In this document: one piece after another, positions 6,425 through 14,324 of the stretch | How positions within the stretch are numbered: position 1 is the stretch's first letter | Layout of the letters: each line of letters starts with the position of its first letter | Origin: Anaerolineaceae bacterium | Lineage (GTDB): Bacteria > Chloroflexota > Anaerolineae > Anaerolineales > Villigracilaceae | Reading direction: 5' to 3' | Assembly: GCA_022181005.1 (NCBI GenBank) | Contig: BQMV01000242.1 | Span: 1-16,899, forward strand | Length of the DNA: 16,899 nucleotides | The notes under the pieces: model-generated | Databases searched by the model: none | The model's input: the letters and a program-made list of their open reading frames with translations, nothing else | Told to the model about the DNA's origin: nothing | Made by a program: the position numbers and the translations under genes

Positions 6425-7780
6425 ATGAAATCGCCCTCGGAACTATTCGCTAGTTTAAGCGGTGTGTTCACCGGAAAGGGAATGAAGTCGGAACTGGCGA
6501 GAAACGGCGCCGGCAGTTTAATTTTAAAAGCCTTCGATATCCTCTTTTCGTTTCTGGTCACAGTATTGCTGGCGCGCGCGCTGGGGCGGGATAATTACGG
6601 GGTTTACTCTTATGTGTACGCGCTAGTCGCCCTCCTGGTCATTCCCTCTCAATTTGGACTACCGGCTTTGGTGGTGCGCGAAACCGCTAAAGCGTTCGCC
6701 ACACAAGAATGGGGAGCGATTCAAGGCATTTGGCGCTGGGCGGGCAAAATCACCGCCATTTTAGTTATCGTTTTTACCTGCATAGCCGCCATCGCGCTCA
6801 TCTTTTTCGGAGATCAGTTCAATCGCGAACAAATTCTTACGATGTTCTGGGGCTTGGCGCTTGTGCCTCTCATCGCGTTGGGCGAACTGCGCGGCGCGGC
6901 ATTGCGAGGCTTGCACCGCATTATTCAGGGTCAAATCCCAGAGCAGGCGGCGTTGCCCGGCTTGTTCTTCTTATTTGTCGCTGTCGCAACCATATTCTTC
7001 CCATCTAGAATGTCGCCATCCCTTGCGATGGCGCTGCAAGTCGCCGCAGCCGCGCTGGCGTTCATCGCCGGTGCCTGGCTGTTGCTGGGCGCCGCGCCAA
7101 CAGAAGTGCGCCATGCCCAGCCAATCTACAAGAGTCGCTTGTGGCTGGCTAGCGCAGCGCCGCTCGCCCTGATCGGCGGAATGCAATTTATCAACCGCCG
7201 AACCAGCATCTTGATTCTCGGTTTATTTGCCGACGCGGGGCAGATCGGCATTTACCGGATAGCCGATCAAATGTCGCTATTGGCATCCACCGGTCTGCTA
7301 GCCATGAATTTTGTCGTCGCGCCTCAATTCGCTCGCTTACACGCCATAGGCGACACGGAGCGTCTCCAAAAAATAACGACGATCAGCGCCCGCATCGTAT
7401 TTTTTTTGACCTTAAGCGTATCCACGATATTTCTGACTCTGGGAAAACCGATCCTGGCGTTCGTCTTCGGAAGCGAGTTCGCGCCGGCGTACGCGCCGAT
7501 GAGCATTCTTGTCGTCAGTCAGTTGGTCAATTCTCTGACCGGTTCCGTCGGAATGCTCTTAAATATGACCGGGCATGAACGAGAGACGGCGCGCGGCACA
7601 GCCATCGCCGCGGCAAGCAACATCGTTTTAAATTTTCTACTGGCTCCATTCTGGGGCGTTCGCGGCGCCGCCCTGGCGGCTGCGATCGCAACTTCTGCGT
7701 GGAACGTCATACTCCTATTAGCCGTACGCAAACATCTAAAAATCAACAGCCTGGCTATTGGATCGTTTGGAAAAACATAA
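6425..7780 (+). CDS. Wzx-like polysaccharide flippase
   Basis: The 451-residue product is a polytopic membrane protein of the MOP/polysaccharide-transport superfamily, with about 12-14 hydrophobic helices. The first helix region, GAGSLILKAFDILFSFLVTV followed by LLARALGRDNYGVYSYVYA, is a signature of this group: the 'LARxLGxxxYGxYxxxxA' turn after helix 1. Conserved GLPALVVRETAK after helix 2 is also typical. It should move undecaprenyl-diphosphate-linked repeat units across the membrane for polymerisation by the polymerase two genes further on. The frame is open 38 codons upstream into the Wzz gene, but ATG 6425 is 10 bases after the Wzz stop and gives a normal N-terminus. ATG 6482 is a possible later start. 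The gap holds a tiny 4-codon frame that could couple translation. A lipid or peptidoglycan precursor role (MurJ) is less likely, given the context. Confidence 0.9.
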   Translation: MKSPSELFASLSGVFTGKGMKSELARNGAGSLILKAFDILFSFLVTVLLARALGRDNYGVYSYVYALVALLVIPSQFGLPALVVRETAKAFATQEWGAIQGIWRWAGKITAILVIVFTCIAAIALIFFGDQFNREQILTMFWGLALVPLIALGELRGAALRGLHRIIQGQIPEQAALPGLFFLFVAVATIFFPSRMSPSLAMALQVAAAALAFIAGAWLLLGAAPTEVRHAQPIYKSRLWLASAAPLALIGGMQFINRRTSILILGLFADAGQIGIYRIADQMSLLASTGLLAMNFVVAPQFARLHAIGDTERLQKITTISARIVFFLTLSVSTIFLTLGKPILAFVFGSEFAPAYAPMSILVVSQLVNSLTGSVGMLLNMTGHERETARGTAIAAASNIVLNFLLAPFWGVRGAALAAAIATSAWNVILLLAVRKHLKINSLAIGSFGKT

Positions 7781-7781
7781 C

Positions 7782-8756
7782 ATGATCGCCTCTTCCCATC
7801 CAGATCAGCCGCCTACAGCAGCCTCGCCATCGTGGCGCACAAGACCCTACTTGATCATTGGCGGAACGACCAAAGCGGCAACGACGTCGCTTTTTACCTA
7901 TGTAGGCGCGCACCCTGAAGCGTGCATATCCAGCATGAAAGAGACGCGCTTCTTTTTAGACCGAGGCTATCCCTTAAAATCTAAATATCGTTTCGAGGAT
8001 GGAATAGAGAAATACGCCGAATTTTTTCAACATTGCGATGCGGCAACGCGCTTATGGGCGGAAGCGACGCCCGATTATCTCTACTCCGCAGGAACGCCGA
8101 AAAAAATTCGGCAAACGCTAAAAGACGTACGCTTTGTTTTTGTTCTACGCGAGCCAAAAGCGCGGGTGGTTTCATGGTATCGTTTCGCCAGGCAAAATAA
8201 CCTCCTGGCAGAGACGATAACGCTGGATGAATTCATCGCCTTACAGCTTGGCGATAAAGACCCAAGCCGCCTTCCTCAACACATGCGCGCCGTGGAGCAA
8301 GGACGATACGCAGTTTATTTACGTCCTTATGTTGAAACCTTCGGCAAAGAGCGTATTTCTGTGATCTTTATGGAAGAATTGGCGTTGAACCTTCAAAAAA
8401 CGATGCGGGAACTTTGCCGTTTTACCGGCATAGACCCTGCTTTCTACGCCGCCTATAAATTTGAAACGCACAATCGCACTGTGAATATGAAGCAGCCTGC
8501 GATTCATAGCCTATATAAGAAAAGCAGTTTTTATTTAAAGAAAAAAGTGCACAATCGTCCGGCGATCCGTTCCCTCCTACGCAGGCTCCGGCTGACGCTT
8601 GAGCCGTTCTATATTAGATTAAACCGCAACTCATCGGCTGCCGAATCTGAAATGTCGCCGCAAACGGCGAACGCGCTCAATGCATACTATGAGCAAGCGA
8701 ACAAAGACCTTGCGCGTTTACTCGGACGATCCTTGCCTTGGGATAGAGGATTCTAG
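7782..8756 (+). CDS. Sulfotransferase (Sulfotransfer_1 / NDST-like), first copy
   Basis: The 324-residue product is a PAPS-dependent sulfotransferase. The 5'-phosphosulfate loop lies at about 25-37, LIIGGTTKAATTSLF, with K31; the usual KAGTT is KAATT here, a variant I believe occurs in other bacterial members. The 3'-phosphate site is at 121-133, VLREPKARVVSWY, with R123 and S131. 'EATPDYLY' (about 94-101) is the conserved segment after strand 2. The C-terminal 'ANALNAYYEQANKDLARLLGRSLPW' helix is typical of bacterial carbohydrate sulfotransferases, the group related to heparan sulfate N-deacetylase/sulfotransferases. No signal peptide is visible, so it would act in the cytoplasm on lipid-linked glycan or sugar precursors. 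ATG 7782 lies one base after the flippase stop; a TTG at 7758 in the same frame is less likely. The acceptor is unknown. Confidence 0.88.
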   Translation: MIASSHPDQPPTAASPSWRTRPYLIIGGTTKAATTSLFTYVGAHPEACISSMKETRFFLDRGYPLKSKYRFEDGIEKYAEFFQHCDAATRLWAEATPDYLYSAGTPKKIRQTLKDVRFVFVLREPKARVVSWYRFARQNNLLAETITLDEFIALQLGDKDPSRLPQHMRAVEQGRYAVYLRPYVETFGKERISVIFMEELALNLQKTMRELCRFTGIDPAFYAAYKFETHNRTVNMKQPAIHSLYKKSSFYLKKKVHNRPAIRSLLRRLRLTLEPFYIRLNRNSSAAESEMSPQTANALNAYYEQANKDLARLLGRSLPWDRGF

Positions 8757-8758
8757 AT

Positions 8759-9655
8759 ATGAACGATTTCTATAAAATCGACATAATGATTGTTGGGGCG
8801 CAGAAGGCGGGCACTTCCTCGCTGTTGCGATATCTGGGATCGCACCCTGCGATCTACGCTCATCCTCAGCGCGAATTTGCGCACTTTATCAACCCTGAAC
8901 ATCACGATAAAGAAGAGCGGCAATATTTCGACGCAGCATTTTCGCACAGACGGTCAAATCAACTTCTGCTGGCAAAAAACGCCATGTTGATGTACTCCGA
9001 GGCTGCGATCGAACGGCTGTACGCGCATAACTCCAGCGCCCTCGTAATCGCCTTATTAAGAAATCCAGTAGATCGCGCTTATTCCGCCTATTGGTTCGCT
9101 CGCAGTCACGGCTGGGAAAAGATCAAAACATTCGAGGAAGCGCTTCGCGCTGAACCGGAGCGCTTGCAAGAAGACTGGTACAAATGGCGGAATAACGCCT
9201 ACTTATTTAACGGTCAATATGTCTTACACTTAAGGAATCTCTTTACGCGCTTCGGCGCAGAGAGAACTCAAGCATATTTAATCGAGGATCTGAAGTTGGA
9301 TCCGCAAAAATTATTTCGTCAAATATTTAAAGCCGCTGGCGTAGACGACGCCTTCCAGCCTAATATATCGAGAAAGCATAATCCGTCCAGATTAGCGCGT
9401 TCTGAAAAAATCGCTCAATGGCAGGCTTCTCTCACAAATTCACAAAGCAATGTTAAGGATATTGTAAAACGTATTATCTCTCCTCAACGCATCCTGCAAA
9501 TGCAAGACTACATCAAGCGGATAAACACCAGCGCAACCGTCCCTCCGCCAATAGCGCCCGAAACGCGGCAGCGGCTGATTGAACACTTTCAACCCTATAA
9601 CGAAGAACTCGGCGCTTTGCTCGGCAGAGACCTGAGCGGATGGAATCGTATTTGA
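8759..9655 (+). CDS. Sulfotransferase (Sulfotransfer_1 / NDST-like), second copy
   Basis: The 298-residue product has a textbook PAPS-binding pair. The 5'-phosphosulfate loop is at 10-22, MIVGAQKAGTSSL, with K16. The 3'-phosphate site is at 99-111, LLRNPVDRAYSAY, with R101 and S109. 'IRRESLxxY'-like segments and the C-terminal RLIEHFQPYNEELGALLGRDLSGW helix (about 270-295) complete the fold. That C-terminal motif is also present in the preceding gene, so the two are diverged members of the same subfamily. Overall identity looks low by eye, so a recent duplication is unlikely. AGAGGA at 8745-8750 is a good Shine-Dalgarno, eight bases before ATG 8759, and the gap to the preceding gene is only two bases. 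The next gene overlaps its end by 16 bases if ATG 9640 is used. The acceptor is unknown. Confidence 0.92.
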   Translation: MNDFYKIDIMIVGAQKAGTSSLLRYLGSHPAIYAHPQREFAHFINPEHHDKEERQYFDAAFSHRRSNQLLLAKNAMLMYSEAAIERLYAHNSSALVIALLRNPVDRAYSAYWFARSHGWEKIKTFEEALRAEPERLQEDWYKWRNNAYLFNGQYVLHLRNLFTRFGAERTQAYLIEDLKLDPQKLFRQIFKAAGVDDAFQPNISRKHNPSRLARSEKIAQWQASLTNSQSNVKDIVKRIISPQRILQMQDYIKRINTSATVPPPIAPETRQRLIEHFQPYNEELGALLGRDLSGWNRI

Positions 9656-11211
9656 TACTCATGAGGAAAACTGCGCTTTTTATTCTAGCCGCAGGATGCC
9701 TGATCGGCATCTTCACATCAATGACAAGCGCGCTCTGGGGAGTATGGGGGGCGGCGCTTAGCCTTGGTTTGGCTGGTTTGATTTTCGCCGCCATCATAGT
9801 TTGGCGGTTTCCCTACTGGGTTTTAATATTTTTAATCGTCTTTACCGTCGCTGAAGCGCTTATTCTCAAATTCATTCCGGGTCCCGAGCAACTTTATGCG
9901 GCGGCGCAACTTACAGGCGAAGCCTTGGTTTATTTAATGTTCGGCGCAACGCTGATCAAGACATTCCTATCGCACAAACCATTCCGCAAGACCTTTACGG
10001 ACATACCTTTAGCGGCTTTTCTTCTGGGAGCGGCAGTCTCTATCGCGATCAACCAAGCGCCGCCTACCGCAAGCCTCTTAAACATCCGCTCCGCCATTCG
10101 ATATATCGCCCTATTCTATTCAGTCGTCAATTTATCGTTATCTCAACGCCAGGTCTCTCAATTAATAAAAACAATTTTGGCAATGGGAGCGGCTGAAATT
10201 CTAATCGGTGTTGTGCAACTGGCGGGCGGAGCGCGTCTCTACTCCTTTTTCGCTCCCCGACAAAGCGAAGGGATACGGACATTTGCTACGCTTACGCAAG
10301 GACGCGAACTGGGGAGCGTTTTCGGCTCGTTAGGCGACACAGTCTACTTTGGGCTATTTATGTTAGTCATTCTGGCTCTTTATCTTAGCCCGATCAAAAA
10401 AATCAACCTCAGAACCTTGAGCGCGATCGCCGTCATTGTCGTCGCGATCGGATTCTCCTATTCCCGCGCTTCCTTCTTACTCGCCATTCTTATGATCATC
10501 GTTTGGTACGTTCAATTCTACAAAGTCCGCATCATCCACGCGCTCGTAGCCGGGGCGGCGTTTCTAGCGGTCTTCGCCTTAATCGCTCTCGGTAACGGCG
10601 TGAAGACAAACGATCAGGAATACATTAATCCCCGCTTCCAACGCCAAACTATCCTACAAAACATCACAAATTCATTCACTAAACAATATGTCGCTAACGC
10701 GCAAAAAAACCGTCTGGGCGAGTTAATTTGGGTTCCGCCAGTTGTGGCGCGAAACGCATTTTGGTTCGGATACGGTCCGGATCAGACGACAACAGTCAAC
10801 CAGTTAAATAAGACCGATATTTCAAATCACTACGACCTTCGCAACGGCAGCGGTTTCGAAGACGTATATTGGGTGGCAATCTTCGCCTATTATGGCATAG
10901 CGGGGGCGCTGGCATTTATAGTTCTGTTCGCAACAGGGGTCGCCTCCGCTTGGAACATTGCCCACAGGACAGAATCGGCGCTGACGCGCGAGATCGCAAC
11001 TGCGACCTACTGCCTTTGGGCGATTACGCCTATTCTTTTATTTTTCAATCGCGCGCTCGAATTTCGAGCCTTCTCGTTCTTCTTGTGGCTTCTGCCGGCA
11101 TTAATGATAAACTTATTTGCTCGCGAGCGCCGCACTCTTCGGATAAAATCCGTCAAAGAGCCGGGGCGACTCTCGCCGGAGCATCTTCGGGTTTCTGGGA
11201 AAAACGGCTAA
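9640..11211 (+). CDS. Wzy/O-antigen-ligase-like polysaccharide polymerase
   Basis: The 523-residue product is a polytopic membrane protein with about 11-13 helices. The signature region of the Wzy_C/O-antigen ligase family (PF04932) is at about 227-285: helices VYFGLFMLVILALYL and SAIAVIVVAIGF, followed by SYSRASFLLA, the 'tgSRga' motif. A large extracytoplasmic loop (about 315-410) holds 'RLGELIWVPPVVARNAFWFGYGP', close to the 'R..lw..a......nPlfGyGpg' pattern of polymerases. It should join repeat units on the outer face of the membrane after the flippase delivers them. Start choice is open: ATG 9640 overlaps the sulfotransferase by 16 bases and has AGAGA at a good distance, while ATG 9661 lacks a Shine-Dalgarno but gives MRKTALFILAAG, a natural membrane-protein N-terminus. 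A ligase acting on a lipid or protein acceptor is the main alternative. Confidence 0.85.
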   Translation: MESYLILMRKTALFILAAGCLIGIFTSMTSALWGVWGAALSLGLAGLIFAAIIVWRFPYWVLIFLIVFTVAEALILKFIPGPEQLYAAAQLTGEALVYLMFGATLIKTFLSHKPFRKTFTDIPLAAFLLGAAVSIAINQAPPTASLLNIRSAIRYIALFYSVVNLSLSQRQVSQLIKTILAMGAAEILIGVVQLAGGARLYSFFAPRQSEGIRTFATLTQGRELGSVFGSLGDTVYFGLFMLVILALYLSPIKKINLRTLSAIAVIVVAIGFSYSRASFLLAILMIIVWYVQFYKVRIIHALVAGAAFLAVFALIALGNGVKTNDQEYINPRFQRQTILQNITNSFTKQYVANAQKNRLGELIWVPPVVARNAFWFGYGPDQTTTVNQLNKTDISNHYDLRNGSGFEDVYWVAIFAYYGIAGALAFIVLFATGVASAWNIAHRTESALTREIATATYCLWAITPILLFFNRALEFRAFSFFLWLLPALMINLFARERRTLRIKSVKEPGRLSPEHLRVSGKNG

Positions 11212-11275
11212 CCGCCTTGACGGTCTAGCGTTATTAAACGATCAAAATAAGCGTTGAACAGGAAAGACAATACGT

Positions 11276-11950
11276 ATGAGAAAATTCTTCAAAGCATTAA
11301 AGAATAAAATCAACTCCTTCACATACACACGCCAGGAAAAACGGCATTCACAGGTCGGCGCGCCCGAATTGTGGAAAATGAAACGGGATTTTCAAATCGG
11401 ATTTCTGAAAAAAGAGCGTCTCAAGCCGGAAGACAGTCTCTTAGACATCGGCTGCGGAACTTTGCGGGGCGGCATCCCGATCATTGAATATCTCGAAACG
11501 GGACATTACTATGGAATTGAAGCGCGGAGCGAAACCTTAGAAGAAGGCCGCAAGGAGTTGGCGGAAGCCGGCTTGGAGCATAAATCTCCCGTTTTGGTCA
11601 GTTCCCCCGACATCTTAAAAGTCAACATCGAGAAACGCTTTGAATTCATCTGGTCGTTTTCCACGCTGATCCATATGACGGACAGCATCCTGTCCGATAC
11701 TATCAAATTCGTCGGCGCGCATCTGTTAGAAACAGGCGTATTTTATGCGAATGTCAATATTGGAACGAGCGCGGAACGCACATGGCAAGGCTTCCCAGTG
11801 GTCTGGAGACCTATCGCGTTCTATCAAGAAGTCTGCGCGGCGCATGGGTTAGCGCTGGAAGATATGGGAACTCTCCGAGACTTGGGTCATACTTCTAAGA
11901 TTGAATCGCAAGATTCTCAAAGAATGCTGAAAATCATTCAGGCTCATTAA
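11276..11950 (+). CDS. SAM-dependent class I methyltransferase
   Basis: The 224-residue product has a Rossmann-type SAM-binding core. Motif I is at about 55-66, LLDIGCGTLRGG, and the acidic end of strand 2 is E82 in HYYGIEA. An 'FEFIWSFSTLIHM' motif at about 121-133 corresponds to motif IV and the start of the following helix. A lysine- and arginine-rich N-terminus (about 50 residues) precedes the core. The TLRGG variant of motif I and the placement among polysaccharide genes fit glycan O-methyltransferases, but the family includes many unrelated substrates. AGGAAAG at 11260-11266 is a good Shine-Dalgarno, nine bases before ATG 11276. A 64-base gap separates it from the polymerase, longer than the gaps between the previous genes, so internal transcription starts are possible. 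The substrate is inferred from context only. Confidence 0.78.
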   Translation: MRKFFKALKNKINSFTYTRQEKRHSQVGAPELWKMKRDFQIGFLKKERLKPEDSLLDIGCGTLRGGIPIIEYLETGHYYGIEARSETLEEGRKELAEAGLEHKSPVLVSSPDILKVNIEKRFEFIWSFSTLIHMTDSILSDTIKFVGAHLLETGVFYANVNIGTSAERTWQGFPVVWRPIAFYQEVCAAHGLALEDMGTLRDLGHTSKIESQDSQRMLKIIQAH

Positions 11951-12036
11951 GCCGTTTCTATCTTACAGGTCATAACAATTCAAAAATATCGCCTCTGGTC
12001 AAATCTAATACGCCCATTTTTAACGAGAACAATCTC

Positions 12037-13248
12037 ATGCCGACCGTCTTAAGCGTCTCACAAAATTATTATGTCGCCGGCGGCTCGGACCAGATGTTCT
12101 TTCTCACCAATAATCTTCTGTCTGAAAGAGGGAATACCGTCATTCCGTTTACCGCGGCAAGCCATAAAAACGCCTCCACTCCTTGGGCGGACTACTTCCC
12201 GCAAGCCGCAGACTTTCAACGCGCTAACGTACGCGACCTCGGGGTGTACGTCTACTCGCCCGCCGCTGCACGGGCTCTGCGCCGCCTGATCGCTACACAA
12301 CGCCCCGACATAGCCCACTTGCATATCTACTATGGGAAATTAACTACTTCCATTCTTCGTCCTCTCAAACAAGCCGGGATCCCCATCGTGCAGACGCTTC
12401 ACGAGTACAAGACGATCTGCCCGGTCTACACACTGGTATCGAACGATACGATCTGCGAAGCCTGCGAAGGAAAATATTTTTGGAGAGCCTTGCCTCGCAA
12501 ATGCAACCGCCGCTCTCTTGCGCGCACTTCGCTGAGCGTGGTCGAATCGTATGTGTCTGAATGGAATGGGGCGAAAACTCAGATTAACCGCTTCATTGCT
12601 GTCAGCGACTTCGTTCGGAAAAAAGTGATTCAATACGGCGTCCCCGCGCACAAGGTCACAACTATTCGCAACGTCATAGACGCTTCTGCTATTCGACCCT
12701 ATAATAAGCTGGGCGAATACTTCCTGTATTTCGGCCGCTTGGAACGCGTCAAAGGGCTACTGACTCTCTTGAATGCCGTCGCCCCGCTCGCCCATACTCC
12801 GACGTATATCGTCGGCGAAGGCGCCCTCAAGCCCGAATTACAAAGGCAGATTGAAGAGCGCGGCTTGTCGCACGTTAAATTACTCGGCTTCAAAACCGGC
12901 GCAGAACTACAAGAGCTTATTCAACACAGTTTATGTACAATCCTGCCCTCCGAATGGTATGAGCCGTGGGGCTTAACCATCCTTGAAGGATTCGCACATG
13001 CGCGCCCTGCAATTGGAAGCCGTATCGGGGGCATTCCCGAAGTTATCACAGACGGCGCAGACGGCTTTTTATTCGAGGCAGGCAACGCGGAAGAGCTCAG
13101 GGAAAGATTAATCTGGCTGGCAGATCATCCCGCGCAAGCGCTCGAGATGGGTCGCACGGGGCGCGCAAAAATTGAGCGCGACTTCACACCGGATATCTAT
13201 TACGAACAATTAATGGAAGTGTATCGTCAGGCGCTGCAAAGCGCATGA
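12037..13248 (+). CDS. GT4 family glycosyltransferase
   Basis: The 403-residue product is a GT-B fold retaining glycosyltransferase (family GT4). The N-terminal acceptor domain begins with VLSVSQNYYVAGGSDQM, the glycine-rich loop near residues 13-17. The C-terminal domain starts at about 225 with YFLYFGRLERVKGLLTLL. The E-x7-E signature is E309 to E317 in WYEPWGLTILEG, followed by GSRIGGIPEVITDGADGFLF, which contacts the nucleotide-sugar donor. Four cysteines at C128, C140, C143 and C156 in the N-terminal domain look like a metal-binding or structural cluster. It would add one sugar to a lipid-linked intermediate in the cytoplasm. It is the only glycosyltransferase in the window. It begins 86 bases after the methyltransferase, and the Shine-Dalgarno is weak (CGAGA about nine bases upstream). 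Sugar and linkage cannot be read. Confidence 0.9.
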   Translation: MPTVLSVSQNYYVAGGSDQMFFLTNNLLSERGNTVIPFTAASHKNASTPWADYFPQAADFQRANVRDLGVYVYSPAAARALRRLIATQRPDIAHLHIYYGKLTTSILRPLKQAGIPIVQTLHEYKTICPVYTLVSNDTICEACEGKYFWRALPRKCNRRSLARTSLSVVESYVSEWNGAKTQINRFIAVSDFVRKKVIQYGVPAHKVTTIRNVIDASAIRPYNKLGEYFLYFGRLERVKGLLTLLNAVAPLAHTPTYIVGEGALKPELQRQIEERGLSHVKLLGFKTGAELQELIQHSLCTILPSEWYEPWGLTILEGFAHARPAIGSRIGGIPEVITDGADGFLFEAGNAEELRERLIWLADHPAQALEMGRTGRAKIERDFTPDIYYEQLMEVYRQALQSA

Positions 13249-13282
13249 ACCGCGCCAGACAACTAAGATTTACGCCTACTTT

Positions 13283-13288
13283 AAGGAG
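13283..13288 (+). promoter_or_regulatory. Strong ribosome binding site fixing a TTG start
   Basis: AAGGAG lies six bases before the TTG at 13295-13297. It is the best Shine-Dalgarno in the window. No ATG or GTG in the same frame lies near it, and the protein that follows has an intact sulfotransferase fold from its first strand onward. The rare start codon is therefore well supported. Confidence 0.75.
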
Positions 13289-13294
13289 AAAGTT

Positions 13295-14320
13295 TTGATC
13301 GCTGAATTAGACTCGCTTTACATAAAAACCCGCCCGCACAAGGCTTATACGCGCCTTATAAGTCATTTATTCTTCCAAGGACGCTTCTTGACTTCTAATC
13401 ACCGCTGGTTGAATTCATTCCTCCGCGCAGAAATGACTTTAGCCGCCGCCTTGCCGCAGTTGAAATCCGCGCGCAAACCGATCTTCATCATAGGCATGGG
13501 GCGCAGCGGCTCGACGATCTTGGGAAAGACGCTCTCGATGCACCGCGAGGTTGGTTTTCTCAATGAGCCTAAGTTAATCTGGTTCACGGTTGATTCGCGC
13601 GACGACATCAACGGGAATTTTTCTCAGGGGCTGGCGCAATTCAGGTTTACGGCGGACGACGCCCTTCCCGAACGAAAGAGAACGATTGAACGCATCTATG
13701 GCTTTTACCGCGCCGCAACCGGCGCGACCCGCATCGTAGACAAATATCCCGAGATGATCTTCCGCATCCCCTATCTTCAGGAACTCTTCCCAGATGCCCG
13801 TTTCATTTTTTTGATTCGCAACGGATGGGATTCTATCTACTCGGTTGCTGCATGGTCCAAACGAAACAGCAGGCGCGTGGACGACGTTGTCGAAGATTGG
13901 TGGGGCGCAGATCGCCGCAAGTGGAAATTCATGACGGATCAGCTTGTGCCGGCCGATCCGCTCCTTTCCGCTCATCAAGCCGAGATCGCGCAATTCACCC
14001 GGCAGGAAGATATGGCGGCTGTCGAATGGACGATTAGCGCCCGCGAGGGACTTAAGTGGTTGAGTAAATTGCCCGAAGCGGTTCATCTCGTTCGCTACGA
14101 AGACCTGGCCGAAAAACCGGTCGAGACGTTAAAATCTCTGCTCGATTTCTGTGAACTGTCGGACGACGCGGTATTTTTGAATTACGCCCAGCAAACGCTC
14201 GTGCCGGGGCGGACGCACGATGCCCGGATCGAACTTTCGCCGGCGATTCAGCCCTTATTCCTGCAGGCTATGGCTGAATTCGGCTACTCAACCAGCGCCG
14301 AATCTAGGAGCAAAAAGTAA
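13295..14320 (+). CDS. Sulfotransferase (Sulfotransfer_3-like), third copy
   Basis: The 341-residue product has the PAPS-binding signature of the Sulfotransfer_3 / tyrosylprotein-sulfotransferase-like group. The 5' loop is at about 62-76, PIFIIGMGRSGSTILG, where GRSGST replaces the KAGTT form. The 3'-phosphate site is at 170-183, FIFLIRNGWDSIYS, with R175 and S183. A DKYP motif at 149-152 corresponds to the conserved 'D-K-T-P' of the family. An N-terminal extension of about 60 residues, without a membrane helix, precedes the core. The start is TTG 13295, set by AAGGAG at 13283-13288. It clearly belongs to a different subfamily from the two sulfotransferases near 7782-9655. It is followed after four bases by a fourth sulfotransferase, so the pair are almost certainly translated together. 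Acceptor: unknown, inferred to be the glycan of this cluster. Confidence 0.9.
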   Translation: MIAELDSLYIKTRPHKAYTRLISHLFFQGRFLTSNHRWLNSFLRAEMTLAAALPQLKSARKPIFIIGMGRSGSTILGKTLSMHREVGFLNEPKLIWFTVDSRDDINGNFSQGLAQFRFTADDALPERKRTIERIYGFYRAATGATRIVDKYPEMIFRIPYLQELFPDARFIFLIRNGWDSIYSVAAWSKRNSRRVDDVVEDWWGADRRKWKFMTDQLVPADPLLSAHQAEIAQFTRQEDMAAVEWTISAREGLKWLSKLPEAVHLVRYEDLAEKPVETLKSLLDFCELSDDAVFLNYAQQTLVPGRTHDARIELSPAIQPLFLQAMAEFGYSTSAESRSKK

Positions 14321-14324
14321 GCGG

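Noticed and set aside
10869..11228. 119-codon + frame inside the 3' end of the polymerase gene
   Set aside because: Out-of-frame shadow; the polymerase frame is hydrophobic and continuous through this stretch.
11217..11247. TTGACG box with a TCAAAAT-like sequence before the methyltransferase
   Set aside because: Spacing would have to be 19-20 bases and the -10 box is poor, so I do not list it as a promoter.
11951..12036. Possible promoter in the 86-base gap before the GT4 gene
   Set aside because: TTACAG is present, but no convincing -10 box stands at 16-18 bases. An internal start here remains possible but unsupported.
13574..14086. 170-codon frame on the - strand inside the third sulfotransferase
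   Set aside because: Shadow of the sulfotransferase reading frame; no ribosome binding site or domain.
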